Source of the DNA: Amoebophrya sp. A120
Lineage: Eukaryota > Sar > Dinophyceae > Syndiniales > Amoebophryaceae
NCBI GenBank assembly: GCA_905178155.1
Contig: CAJINV010000017.1
Span: 1,294,722-1,358,721 of the forward strand
Reading direction: 5' to 3'
Length of the DNA: 64,000 nt
Part shown: positions 1-12,331 of the stretch, piece after piece
How the letters are laid out: each line of letters opens with the position of its first letter
Numbering within the stretch: the stretch's first letter is position 1
Translations under genes and position numbers: made by a program
The notes under the pieces: generated by a model
The model's input: the letters and a program-made list of their open reading frames with translations, nothing else
Databases searched by the model: none
What the model was told of the DNA's origin: nothing

Positions 1-1
1 A

Positions 2-448
2 AAACTTGCCAAAATGCTTCAAGCAGGAAAAGACGCAGACGATGCTCACTTCCGTCAGCAGCTCGAAGAATTTGACAAGATTTACAAAAACCACCGCGCC
101 AGTATGCAGGCGCAGCACAAACAAGAACGGGAAGCGTTTTTGGAGCAGTTGCACTCGATGAATGCTTTGGGCGGAGTAGCGGAGCAAACGTTCAGGCAGA
201 AGATTGCCTCGGTGGACACCTTGCAGGTAGAAATTGACAAAAAGATGGACGAGAAACTCTCGGTGTGGAGGGAGCCGCCCGGCCAGCGGAAATCGAAGCT
301 GCATCGAATTGACGACGAACTGCGTGCTTTGAAAGCGAAGCAAGATGCTGCAGCGCAGGAACTTGGCGATTGGATCAAAAACTTCGGCCGCCAGCAGCAG
401 CAGGAGACTCCCGGCCGCGTCGGGAGCAGCAGCTTTCTCGCAGCCTAG
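2..448 (+). CDS. C-terminal part of a coiled-coil protein (partial)
   Basis: The frame is open from base 2 (Lys-Leu-Ala-Lys before the Met at 14) to the stop at 446-448, so this is the end of a gene that starts before the window. The visible part of about 149 residues is rich in Glu, Lys, Gln and Ala with heptad-like spacing and is probably mostly alpha-helical or coiled coil. It ends in a Gln-rich, then Gly/Ser-rich tail. No catalytic motif or membrane segment is visible and I do not recognise a family. The 14-17 Met is probably internal. The next gene follows on the same strand after about 1.6 kb. Confidence 0.6.
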   Translation, partial: KLAKMLQAGKDADDAHFRQQLEEFDKIYKNHRASMQAQHKQEREAFLEQLHSMNALGGVAEQTFRQKIASVDTLQVEIDKKMDEKLSVWREPPGQRKSKLHRIDDELRALKAKQDAAAQELGDWIKNFGRQQQQETPGRVGSSSFLAA

Positions 449-2026
449 TGACGCGCGATCGCGTCCTCGTGGCAGCTTTTGGCGATACCAGGACTACTTC
501 TTTTCAGCAACTACAATTCCGCATCGTCATCTGTACACTTTTGTACACAATTTTGTCTATTTCGCAAGCGACTCGCATTTCTAAAAGTTTGCTTGCAGTG
601 CCCACCACCGTGTGATTGAGATAGTGAAGATGACATCTGAAAGTTTATTTAACTTTAAGTTTTACAAAGTGACAACACATTTTCAACCTGTTTACACATT
701 ACAGACTCCACCACGATTCATCCGGCTTCAGCTATGTTATGCTTTAAATTTTTCTACAACTCACTGCATCGGGTGGTTGGGTATTTCAAACATTGTAGTT
801 CTTTTTTCATATAGCTGAGGTCGTGTCATAATCATTTGTCGACAACTTGTATAACTTACAACAATGCCGCATTTTCGTTTTATAACAAGTTTGCAATTGA
901 TTCACCTTTACTTGCTTACTGTACTATCTTCCGCACCGCATACAACGCTTGAAACCGTTTCGCTTTTAGGAGAAGGAGACCTAGTAGCCGCATGACTTTG
1001 GGAGCAATTATTTCAAACCCTGTTCATTGTGAGCGAACTGGTGTCACGGGCACGAACAAGATGCAATGAATCGGACCGACAACGAGCTGGATATCGAACT
1101 AAATAGGAGGACTTCATCTATGAAGAAGAAGCGCGAAACTTGTTTTACTTTTTCAGTTATTACACAAAAAAAAAAGTCCTCAGATGTATACCTTTTTAAC
1201 ATATTTCATCAAGTCAAGATTTGAAAAAAAGCCGATCACTTTTTTCCCGCAAGGGTTTTTCTCGTTTAAGCCTACTTACACAGTTTACAAAATTAAGTCA
1301 TAACTTTATCAGAAAAATCATGATGTTGGTGATCCACGAGCAGAAGCAATGAAGAGCATGAGACTGAGCAGGACCAGAGGGCCTTGAAACAATTGACGCC
1401 ATGCCCGGGCAAGAACAGAAAGAAAGAAAGAACCTTGCTCATGTTTTCTTTGATGTGTGATTGATGAAGCAGCGGGCAGCTGCTGTTTAACAAGGCTTTG
1501 GGATCCTCTGAACAAGATCAACTCGGTACTGTCGACGCGACGTATGAAGCAGGATCAAATAATATGACTTGTGCACCAGCAAGTACGTCTTTTGGAATCC
1601 TGCTCCTGAGTGTGATGAGAGATGAATGAACTGAAGGTGTGGCGAGCAGGTTTTTCGTCGTTGTCGACTTCCCTTCTTCATCGCGCGGATCGCTTTCGGA
1701 CTCGTCTTTTTGAGGGGCAATTCGTCATCTTTACAGCTGATCGATCGGATTGACTTTCGTCGTGTCGCCTTTTGTCGCTCCTTTCGTTCGTTGATCATAT
1801 GAATGTATGAGTTTTTTCTTTTTCGATGGCCTGGCGCAGTTGGGGCGGGGGCGCAGGCGGAGTCGGACTCATTTGCAATTCAAGAATACGCTCGACGTAG
1901 GCTGCCCCATATTAAAAGCGGCTAGCAGTATTTTCGCGTCAAAGCGTTGTCCATACTAGAAGGAAAGTAGACCTCCACCGGGGGCACCGCAACATGAAAT
2001 AAAGTACCACGACCATCTTCAGCATC
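449..2026. other. Intergenic stretch, no gene seen
   Basis: AT-richer than the flanking genes, with short A and T runs, for example A10 near 1166. Open frames on both strands are short and carry no recognisable motif. The last 100 bases presumably hold the 5' untranslated region of the next gene. No tRNA-like or other RNA structure was noticed. Confidence 0.5.
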
Positions 2027-5000
2027 ATGTCTTATCAGGAAGTCGATGAGCGGCTTCGCATCCTGCGAATGGTCCGCGAGAAAGTGTCGAAGCTGCTGGA
2101 CACCGAGCAGAAATTGTTGGACAAGCCGTCCAAAAGGAAAGAAGATTCGACAGCCGGCCCGGGCAAGAAAAAAGCTGGCGGGAACAAAGACGCACCAAAA
2201 CAGACAGACTTGGACGGTGAACCGCCGGAACCGCTTGTGCCGGTGCTGGAGCGCGCTCTTTTGAAAGCAGTATTCAATGTCTGTGGCAACTTCTTGGCTG
2301 TAGGTGGAAAATGATAATATCAATATGCTGATCTATTGCGCTCAACAACGTGGATCTGGGTTATTTCGTTGGTGTATACTAGTTCTGAAAAAGAGAAGAA
2401 TATCCCTTGAAAGTAACGTTGTCTCTGAAGAAACTAACTTTCTTGCTTCTTCGTCGCGAACAAGAGACGGGAAAACGCAAAAAAAAAAACAGGAACACGC
2501 CACCCCCGAGCTCCTCCGGGCCCGAACTCGCAGCAGATCACCGGGCGCGGACACCTTGAAAAACCGCGATTTGGTCGATCTGAAAAGCACCGAGGAGCTC
2601 TTGCGGCAACGGGAAAGGATAGAAATTCTCTTAAAGGACCGGCTGAAGCAAAAAACAGAAGCGGCTCATCGCTCGGTGACGCCGCCCAGAGGACTACAGC
2701 GAAATTCTACAAATAACTCCGATGAGGTGGAAAACTTATCCTTCAGATTCGGCCGCACGCGCGATGAGAGCTTGACCCGCGGAGGAGACCACCTTCGCAG
2801 TAGAGATGAACTGCAAGAAGGCCGAGGTACTAAAAGCAAAAATGGCGCAAAAGGAGCTCTCCAACATCCGCCCTGGCGGCACGTGCAGCCGACGTCGGGC
2901 ATAGCGGATAAGTACGTGGAGGATAGTAGAAAATTGTACTCCGCGGACGTGGTAAATGAGCTGGAGGAGCACGAGAGCCAGCAACGAAAATTGCTGAAGA
3001 AGTACGAGGAAAGGAGAAAAAACCAACAACAACAGGGGAAGATGATGAATAAAGACGCTACTACTTCGAGTGTGGATGATGAAGTAGACAGCTTTCACTT
3101 AAAGCGCACGGAAGACGACATCTCCGCGCACAAGTCCAGGATGCAAGCGGCGGCGGAAATAAAAAAAAGGCTAGCGGGGGAGAACATGCGGAAAAAGCTG
3201 CAGGAGAAACTAGCGGCAAGTATCGCGAGGGCGAACGAACTGGCGGCGCAGAGTGCCGGGAAGCCGTTCTCAACCAGCTTATCCAGAGACAACGTCTTAG
3301 TAAATGCGGCTGATCATGTTAATGTTGTTCCACAACAATCTGAATCTGCAGGAACAATGGCACCTACTTCCACCTCCGCATCAAATTTCCGTCCCCCGTC
3401 CCGACGGAAGCAGCGGATGGAGCAACATAGACTAGACCGGGAGAAGGCGGACCGGGAGCAGAGGGAAAGGATTCAGGCAACGAGGCTGGGATTGAGAATC
3501 AAGAAAAGTAGCTCTTCTTCGTCGAAAGATAACTCCGCGGTCGATATTATTGAAGATACTAGCACGAATAAGCCGGCTAATATGAAGAAGACGAACAGCA
3601 GCAGCTCGACACGGCAAACCTCATCGACGAAAAAGATGATACTGGCCGCACAAGTGTACATAGACCCGGAAACGGGGGAGAAAATTGAAATCCGACAGGA
3701 ATTACGAAGAACGAGTCCGGTCGGGAGGTCTGGGACGCCGCCGAAAAATCTGGAGAGAGTGTACTAATATGTGAAATTATGTGATATCTACTCAGCAACA
3801 ATTAGTATGGTGCGTGACCACTATTTTAATTCCGCTCTTCGTTCACTGTCCGTGTCTTCTTCGTCTCTGATTTTTGTTACAACATTCCTTGCCGATGCCG
3901 TAAGGAGTACCGTACCGTAGACTGATGTCCGTAATACGGACATCATGTTCTACTCGGGTGAATGAGATAGCGAGGGTATCATGCTTAATCTCAAAAAAAG
4001 AGGAACATAAACAACCAGCTCCCGCAATCGAGACCCGGATTACCTGACGCCCCTCCGCCGCCCGAAGGAATCGGACATGATTAAGAGACCCCGGGGTTCG
4101 GAGCTGCGGGCCGTGAAAGTGAAAAACTACAGCAACAGCCTGCGGCCGGACATGCACCAGAGCAGGAGTTTGTCGGCGGAAGAGAAGAAGCGGGTGACGA
4201 TGCGGACCGAAGCAGCGAAGAACAAGTTTGTGACGCGGTGCAGATCGCCGAAAAGATACAAGAGGATGGACTTGATCTCCCGACAGTGGAACACCCGGAG
4301 TGAAAACGCGAAACTGGACATGCGAGAGGTGCACGACGCACAGAAATTGCGGAGAAAATCCGAAATTGGAGCGGAACGCATCTTGAAGAAGGAAATCCGC
4401 CCGAGACTACACGACCACGAACCGATTGATGCGTAGCCAAGATTTTCTGTTCGCTCGCCTGATTCTTGATTCTGTGTTGTGTAGCACTTTTTCTTTTTCC
4501 TGGAAGATTTATAGAACGGGTTCCAATCGGAATCGTGAAGTGCAATAGCTTGTTCTAAACTAAACTTCGCACTATGTATTTGCAACATCACAAGAACTAG
4601 AACTACACTTCTCTTCAATAAAAACAACATCAGCCTGAAGACCTCCGCCGAGGAGCACCAAGACTCTACCTACTACGGAGACGAAGGCAACCGATCGCGC
4701 TCAGGCACGCCGAAGAACAACAAGAAGCGTGGGTCGTATTACAAATACCCAAAGACATTGGAGGAGCACAAGAGCTTTCTGTCCGATAAAGTGAAACAAC
4801 AAACGGTGGCTGCAGGAGCAAGTGCGAATAGTACTACCGAAACCGGTGCGCCTTTCGACCCAACTTCCTCCATATTAACTTCTTCCCTTTCTAAACTACC
4901 AGTCCCAAAACCCAAAACCAACACCAAATATGTCCGGTCCGAGTCCGCGCAGCGGAGATTCGACTACGACCAGAAACTGAAGACGGAGCACGAGCGCAAG

Positions 5001-8000
5001 AAAGCGGACGAATTGCAGGCGCTTTACGACGACGCGATCAAGGGGACGGACTTGGAAGCGTTGGAGGCGATTCAGCAACGAATTATCGACGAAAAATTCA
5101 AGGAAGTCTACAACGAGGTGGCAGAAAAAGAGAAAACCAAGAAACAAGAAGACCCTCGGGACCAGAGTCAGAAACTGAAAAACCGCGGGCGGACGTTCAC
5201 GTTCGACGATCGCGCGGTAACGAGTGACGAGGAAGACAAGTCTCCTCATGACAATGGCGCTTTCCGAGGAGGAGATCGGTTGGAACAGCGAAGACAAGAC
5301 ATCAAGGAGAAACTACACAATAAGTCGAACTTCGCGTCCGCTACTCTGAAGAAGGACGTCGCGGTCCCTACAATTCGTCCAGTGGTTCCACATAAAACCT
5401 CCGACCAACGCACCTCTACCACAGGCCTGCTCGACGAAGCGGCGTACGTCTATGGCGTTCTCAGCTGCTACATTTTCAACTGTTACATGGATTTGCGACG
5501 CAAGAGTGGCAAAAGTGATAGGGGGGATCTTGCCCTTGCGCGTCTTGCATGACAGATTGGGCACCGATTATCAGCCTCCTGCTTGGCCCTCTGAGAATTT
5601 GCCATGCAAAGCAGCTTCGTGGTGTCGATTCTGAAGGCAATTTTGCATGTAACGGCTTTAGTTGCGCAGTCTGCTAAGCATGACAAAGCATAATCATGTA
5701 ATAGCTGAGAATGTAACGTTTGAGAACGCCATAACCTCCGCGACAGTTCGAACGTGAAGGACGGGGACGCGGACGAGAAGGGCGACTTGGCGGGAAAACT
5801 TGGCGAGTTCTTCCCGGATGACCAATTGCAGCTGATCGGGAAGGCACTGAAAATGTACGAGGAGCACACAGCAGGAGCATCGACAGGGGGGAATCAGCTA
5901 GTAGCTGCACGACCTCCAGAAGGGGAGGCCATTCCCCAAATGAGTAATTTCAGCAGCAACAGCCCGTTGGAAAGCGGGCAGGATGATTACTATGATAATT
6001 CCAACGCGATGAAGAACTTCTACTACGATAAGAATTCGTCGAACAACAACCCGTCAAATTCCAGCCACAACGCCAGTAGCAAAAGCTCCTCCGAACTGGA
6101 CCAACCAGCGCCACCACGACAAGTGAAAAAGCGCCAAACCGTCGCTTCTGTTGCGCCGAAGAAGCATCCGGACCACAACATTTCCTTCGGATTCAAACCA
6201 ACGGCGGTGAAACTCTCCGAGGCGGCGCAGAGTGAGGTGCGAACGTTGAAGGACTTGTTGCGGCCGTCGCCAAGACCAGGTGGGGCGAATTCATCTCGGG
6301 GGAACTCGCCGCGACAGAATCATGTTGGGGTTTTTCAACCCGGGATTTCGTCAGGAACGGTGAGCAAAAGCGTGAGTGACCACAGCGCAAAGAATGATCT
6401 TGCAGTGCAGCCAAGAACTCTGAACTTCAACAACTTCGAGGGGAGTCACAGTCAGACGTACGACCGCAACCTGTTTGTCGCCACCAGTACGGACGAAGAT
6501 CACTGCTCCATCCGGGTTGTAGAAGAGGACAAAGCGAAAACCCAGAAGAAAAAAGAGCGGGGCGAAGAGGAGGAACACGAAAATAATGGATTTGACACCA
6601 GCAAGCTGAATTTTGGGGAAGAGTCAAGTATTCCAGAAATCCACAATTCGGGTCTAGACGTCGACGACGAGGAAGATTTCGCTACTGCAACGAGACGATT
6701 GCACGCGGAGCTGTGGAATGAGCTGGAGAAAGAAGCAGGCGAATTCAATACTAGTGCACCAAGAGGAGCGGGACCAGCACGAGGCGAAGGAGTTATTGTT
6801 GAAAATAGTACTTCTATGCAAACGCCGGCGGACGACGGAGGCCGCGGAGCGAGTGCTGACGAGGAGCATTTTGCGGTGAAAATTGACTTTTCCTCTCCCG
6901 CGCCACCGACGGAAATGAAAGGCTTTCTAGCAGGGGCCCGCGGCGTGGTTGATCCGCTGTCAAGGACGATGGCTGGTTCTTCGAGACCGTTCCCGACTTC
7001 CGCGCCACCCACCGTTGCGAAGTACCCACCGCTACTGGCGACAGCGAGCAGTTGCGGTGCGGCGATCGGAAGTAACTGCAGCCCCCCATGGACAAGTGCG
7101 AAGAACCCACATTTCTACACGACTTCTCCGACAATGTTAACGCATGCGGGAAGAGTGCAGGTTTGTAGTAGTAACCAGATCACGAACTCTACAACTATTG
7201 TGGTGCCTGAGGAAGGGTCGTTGCAGCAGAGAAATCAGGTGAAGCAAAGCAGTATCGGAAACCAAAGCGGAGGAAGATTGATCAGCAAGTACGGCGAGGA
7301 ACAGGTGGACCAAGAGCAAAATCAAGATGGTATAATTGGGCGCGAGGAGAATGGTGCAGCTGTAATTACCGAAAGAACAAATAAGCCAACAGCTCGTGCC
7401 AACACCGTTTCCACCGGAGCGTCCTGCAGCGCCGCGACGAGCAGCAGCTCTACGAGTGGCGGAGTTGTAGTACCCCTGACTGGAGCAGGAGCTACTGGTC
7501 GCCCTGCTGCACATCAACAAGCACAACACAGCAAAAATGTCCCTGCTGTACAACAACCTCCACCACTCGCCGGTCCCTACGTTGCCCCTCCGCCACAGAA
7601 ACTCCGGTACCTACCACCCGGGATTTCGCTTCAACCGCCTCCGCTGCCGAAGTTTCCGCAGAGGCTGCCATCCGCCGATCCGTTGGAGCTGACCAACAGT
7701 TTGGTGGTGACGCGCAACAGCAGCAGCTCCGCGACGAATGTAAGGGTTGGGCCGGCTGGAACTGCAGCGCAAGGCCCCCGCCAAATGGAAATGATCAACA
7801 CTCCCTTTGTGAGCCCGCAGCACCCTGTGTCACGCCAACAGAGTTCTTCTGTTCTGGCTCCTCCGCAGAGAAGACCTTTGTTGTCTACCGCACCACCAAT
7901 GCCCATGACAAGATTTGTCGTGCACAAGCCGCCACCGGTCGCTGCGTCACACAAGGGGACTACTTCGGATCATTTGTACTACACGCCACAACTTCAGCAG

Positions 8001-8294
8001 CAGGAGCAGGTCCCCCCGTTGTATCAGAGATCTTCGTCCGTGCAGTCACTGCCGTCACACTCACAGCCACAGCAATATTACGAGTATCAACACCATCAGC
8101 AGCAGCACGGTCAACATCTCCAAACACCGAAGCGACAGGTAGAGCATCGGGTCAAAAACTCGAGATCGGTCAATGCGCGATCCTTGTCCCCCGGAGTTGC
8201 GTTCGGGCTGCCGAAAGCGTATGCGATGGTTTTGAAAAGTGGGGAGAAACAAGACAAAGAGCAGGGTAGCGCCTCGGTTGAACAACATCACTAG
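2027..8294 (+). CDS. Large basic low-complexity protein, five exons, function unknown
   Basis: Proposed exons: 2027-2303, 2383-3760, 4019-4432, 4634-5450 and 5739-8294 (1813 codons plus stop, in frame throughout). Introns 2 and 3 are GT-AG with matching phase (3761-4018, 4433-4633). The first (2304-2382) is the least certain. The fourth is an introner element. Residues about 130-380 are Lys/Arg/Glu-rich helices, likely coiled coil. The middle has RS and KR clusters. The last ~850 residues are disordered, rich in Ser, Gln, Pro and Asn. No enzyme domain, signal peptide or membrane segment is visible. It could be a cytoskeletal or centrosomal scaffold or an RNA-associated protein, but the sequence does not decide, so I assign no function. 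The ATG at 2027 is chosen because it opens the first long frame; upstream is AT-rich. Confidence 0.6.
5451..5733 (+). mobile_element. Introner-like element, family A copy 1
   Basis: Begins tatggcgttctca and ends tgagaacgccata, a perfect 13-base terminal inverted repeat. The inner arms (caactgttacatg / catgtaatagctgag) also pair imperfectly. Flanks are acgtc (5446-5450) and acctc (5734-5738), a 5-bp duplication with one mismatch. Removing the element plus one flank joins codons Tyr-Val to Arg-Asp-Ser in the same frame (288 nt, a multiple of three). Confidence 0.85.
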
Positions 8295-9389
8295 TGGAAC
8301 GGAAGGCGGACGATAGTTTAGAAAGTTGAAAAGTGCCGCTTTGTTGTTGTAATATCGAGGACTTGTAGTAAAAGTATTCGCATGCGCATCGGAGGAATGT
8401 TTAAACTCTTGCAGATTTGTTTGTAGGTCGATTACTAGCGCTGAAAAGGACGCAACGTCGACCACAAAACTCACTGTCATCTTCCAGAAAGGTTTTGCAC
8501 ACAAGGAAAAATCTATCACAGAGTTCTGAAGATACGAGTAACAACCACTTTTTTGTCGGAGAGCAGTTCGTAAATGAGCTCAAAGATGACAGAAGCAGAC
8601 AGCAGCTGAAAAATCCAAAGTAACTAAAACTCAGACTACCTCTTGCTATACCAGTTTACCAGTATATGGAGTGATACACCAAAAGTAAAAACGTAAACAG
8701 TTCTTGTAGGATGTAGATGAAATCAACGCAACATGTATGTAAAAAGTTTTCTTTCTTTGAATGCTCTTGTGTTGTACACCAGAATATTCTGTGTCTCCGC
8801 GGCAGACAAGTTGAAAATTTGTTTCGGATGATATCCATGTACAAACAGAAAGATGATGTTGTGCCAAATGAAACATCTCTGCTTGTGCGGCTAAGGAGGC
8901 AGGATTCGCATTCATGGTTCTTCTAGAATTTACCTTCGTGGACGAGGCTTGTTCGAGGATGATCCTTTCCAATGCTACAAGCGAGATCTTGCACAGACAA
9001 CCGAAATGGATCCTGAATTTTCGCGATGGTGGTGCTGGGATCGTTGGTAAAAAACTAACTACTGGCAGAAAAGTGCGATGAAGCTCAGGATCCTGCACTC
9101 GCTAGAATCCGAGGAACAAAAGAACCTCATGCTCATTTTGATTTTTTTGCATGATATAGACCTTAAATACTCTGTGTCTGTGATCATCTTGTTGCGATCT
9201 TAAGTATTTCCGCACTCAAACATCAGGAGGCTAGGCGGCGGATAGGTCAGAGATGATGAGGATCATGAGTGAAGAACAAGTTGGTGGTCCCATTTGGTTT
9301 TAGAAAGAAGCACCGCGACTCACTGTTGTATAGTACGTTGTTTGATCAACCTTTTTATGACTAGCAGAAACCCAATTTAACCGAATCTC
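8295..9389. other. Intergenic stretch, no gene seen
   Basis: No recognisable coding region. A few open frames of 60-150 codons on both strands lack motifs and have composition unlike the neighbouring genes. It should contain the 3' end of the upstream transcript and the 5' end of the Bin3-like gene. Confidence 0.5.
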
Positions 9390-11443
9390 ATGGCAAAAAT
9401 TGCTCCCGCGACCACGGCCGCACCTGAAGAATGGGGCCGGCTGGAAGGCTTTGGTGTCGGTCAGGCCTCCGGTAGAGGAATGCGATTGCTTGCGCAGAAC
9501 AATTTGCTGATGCGGAATCTGGCGCAGCTGAAAAAGCCTCCGCAGGAGCTGCGGGAGCACGAGCAGGAAAATGGCGACGCCATAGTACACCTTCCCGCAA
9601 CCAATGCACTGGCAGCCCAGACGAGCCAGACCATAAGCAACCTCGATGGAGCAGCTGACCTCGAGCCTGATAGAAGCAAGCGACGAAAAATCGAGGAGGA
9701 CCACATTGTGAGTACCTGGCAAACAGGTGCAACCGTCCTCGTCGCTGATGTGCCTTCACGACCGAGCTCCCCAAGCGAAACGGACGATGAAAAGGACGAA
9801 GAGGTGGTAGAGGGACCTGCAGTGACTAAAATCCCCCAAAATGTTGAATCATCCCCCTCTTTACCCCCAGCGACTACTGCAGCAGCAGAGCGCCCATCCA
9901 CATCTTTACAGAAGGAGACTAGTACAACACAACCGGCGACTGACTCCAGCACTGCAAAGAAACCCAGCAAACCGAAACCGACCTCGTCCCGAACAAGCAC
10001 GACATCAGCACCATCATCTGCACACCTCCTCCGCCTCCAGAAGACCAAACCCGCCACCCCGTCGGACACCGTGTCCGGCCCGGCCTTCTACAGCGAGCGC
10101 ACCGGCGACCCGGTGTTCACCTTCGGCAACTACGAGACGTACTACAACTATCGCACGTTCGACGAACGGGTAAGCCGGATAGCGTTTGAATTGGACAAGA
10201 ACTTCTCCTTCACTCTAGAGGGGAAAAACGTCCTGGACATCGGCTGCAATTCCGGGAACGTGACCGCCGTATGGGAGTGTCAGTTTTGAAATCGACAAAG
10301 GTGAAATAATTTGCCATGCATAAAATCAATGGATGCCAGTTAGACCTGCAGTCTGTATTCGGTGCATGACAAATTTTCCCGGTCCTGGAAGCGAGTCTGT
10401 CATGCGGTTTAGGGCAAAAGAGCTGCCTTCTGTCATGCTAGTCAGCAATCCAACTTTTGACCCTTGCCAGGACTAGAATCTGCCTCCCTTGCGTCCTCTG
10501 CAATAAAATCACTTTCTGTATCGCATTTTATGCATTACAAGTTATTTCAACTTTGTCGATTTCAACTCTGACACATCCATACGCCGGGTTCGCCGAATAT
10601 TCGAAGACCGGACGGGTTGTCGGCTGCGACATCGACGAAACCCTAATTGCGAAGGCGTGCTGTAAGTGGCTCCTGCACGGAGATGGGGGACGACGACAGG
10701 GCGGGCAGGAGGATCTTCACACGGCTCAAAGCGACTGGATGTATGGGTCGACTCCAGCATCTTGGTCGACAACTACGTGTTCCAGTTCATCCTACTCAAA
10801 CCTATTCTTCGATGTGGCGAACTTTGCCACGGAGAAAGGCCAGATCCGGTTTTGCAAGGAGAAAGGGTTGCAAATTCTCAAGGACCAGCTGCACTACACG
10901 AGGGAACGACCTGCTGATGTGCGAATAAAGGATACACAAGAAGTCCGACTGGCGACTCCTCCTCATGGCAAGCACCAGAACCACGACGCGGTTGTGCGAG
11001 AATGTGCTCCTTCACCCCCTGGTCCAGAAGGAGTTTATTCGGGTCAACAATTCGTTTCCTTCGACGTGATTGTGGCCTTTTCCATCACAAAGTGGGTCCA
11101 CTATCAGTACGGCGATGCGGGGATCCAGCGGTTTTTCGATCAGATCTACGAGAACCTGAAGCCCGGCGGCTACTTCATCCTGGAGCCGCAGCCCTGGAGC
11201 AGCTACAAGAAAAAGCAGCACCTGACTGCGGACATCAAGCAGCGCGTCGCGGAGGTGAAAATCCATCCGGGCAGTTTCACGCGCTACTTGTCGGGTACGA
11301 TGGAGGTGGGTTTGTGTGAGTCGAAAATAAACGGAGCAGGAGCCTATGGTGGATTCGAGTTGAAGAAGCAAATATCGGGGAAGGAATTGCCGGGGTTTGA
11401 CCGAGATGTGTTCATTTATCAAAAACTTGGGGGAACAAAGTGA
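9390..11443 (+). CDS. MEPCE: Bin3/MEPCE-type RNA gamma-phosphate methyltransferase
   Basis: Exons 9390-10269 and 10587-11443 (578 aa) join exactly across an introner element. Enzymes of this family transfer methyl from S-adenosylmethionine to the gamma-phosphate at the 5' end of small nuclear RNAs (7SK in animals, also U6). The N-terminal ~235 residues are disordered, with an RSKRRK-like basic patch. The catalytic part shows a YETYYNYR family-start segment, the SAM motif VLDIGCNSGN (about residues 280-289), the acidic loop GCDIDETLI after the splice, SITKWVHYQYGD (about 456) and FILEPQPWSSYK (about 489). These last two blocks are diagnostic of Bin3 proteins. Between the SAM loop and the SITKW block is a longer than usual, low-complexity insertion of about 125 residues, open in this frame. 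The start ATG has no upstream in-frame alternative that looks coding. Confidence 0.88.
10270..10581 (+). mobile_element. Introner-like element, family G
   Basis: 312 bp. The left end tatgggagtgtcagttttga pairs with the right end, which finishes ctctgacacatccata; inside these, gaaatcgacaaag pairs with ctttgtcgatttc. It is flanked by an exact 5-bp repeat, cgccg (10265-10269 and 10582-10586). Excision with one repeat gives Asn-Val-Thr-Ala-Gly-Phe-Ala in the methyltransferase. The subterminal motif tttgccatgc on the left and cttgtaatgc on the right (reverse strand) resemble other families. Confidence 0.9.
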
Positions 11444-12331
11444 CTTCGATCATGTTCCTGAACAACAGCGTTTGTTCATAGAATATTTTGATTGTTTACC
11501 ACCAAAATGCGAAGACCACGCGATATTGCGAGTATTTGATTTTCTTCCAACGTGGTATGGGAGACGAAAGCGAAACAGGACATAATTTCGTGCAAGCAGC
11601 TGACCCTTTTGAAGCGACATCGTCTGTAATTTTAACTTCCAATACATCATGGATGCGGGAGCTGCTCTGTGTGTTCGACGACATGAAGCGCCTGCGCTAG
11701 TTTTGTTCTCGTATACAGCCTGCTGTTTATGTGCCAAAACAAAACTGACCCGAGTCTGAATTGTTGTGATTCGCGCACTAAGGCAGCTTGGCGGCCGCTA
11801 GAGGAGGGCGCGGAAAAATAAAGCGTCGCGCGCATGCGCGCGCCGCCGCCGGTGCCGCTCTCCGCCTTGTTTTCAGAAAGTCAAAAGGTGCCTGGTCTCC
11901 GATTGATGTTTTCTATTGTTGTTCTGAATTGAGAGAGTGGTAGATTTAGCTTTAGGTGGTTACGAGCCTTCGTTCTCTTTGGCGTTCGCATTCGCATAAT
12001 TGTAGCGTTTTTGACCACAGGCACAGTGCATTGTTGAAGTTTGGTGGCACAAAAGCTGCAGGGCTTTCTTCGAATTTTAGTAAGTACAAGTAGTCCTAGT
12101 CCTGTCGCAGACGATGAAGTGCTTAGAAATCAAGATAAACCCGACCGCGACCGGGGGCAGGATAAACTACAAAACCCGTGACAGAAAATGCAGCTGATCA
12201 AGTACAAGTGCTTGCTTCTTCTAGTTTGACCAGCAGCAGGAGCACACCAGGCCACAGTACCGATTCGTGCTGGGCGATATTCACTTCGAGGGTTTTTGTG
12301 CCCTCCTTTGGAGCTTACTGTGAGTCGCATT
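11444..12331. other. Intergenic stretch with a GC palindrome
   Basis: No confident gene. A 14-bp perfect palindrome, gcgcgcatgcgcgc, lies at 11828-11841 in a GC-rich patch within otherwise AT-richer DNA. Short open frames on both strands lack motifs. The 5' end of the following nuclease gene may extend into this stretch, because a good donor-like GTGAGT occurs at 12319. Confidence 0.4.

Noticed and set aside
9461..10069. 202-codon - strand frame opposite the Bin3-like N terminus
   Set aside because: Composition is a complement shadow of the Ser/Thr/Pro-rich coding strand; no domain.
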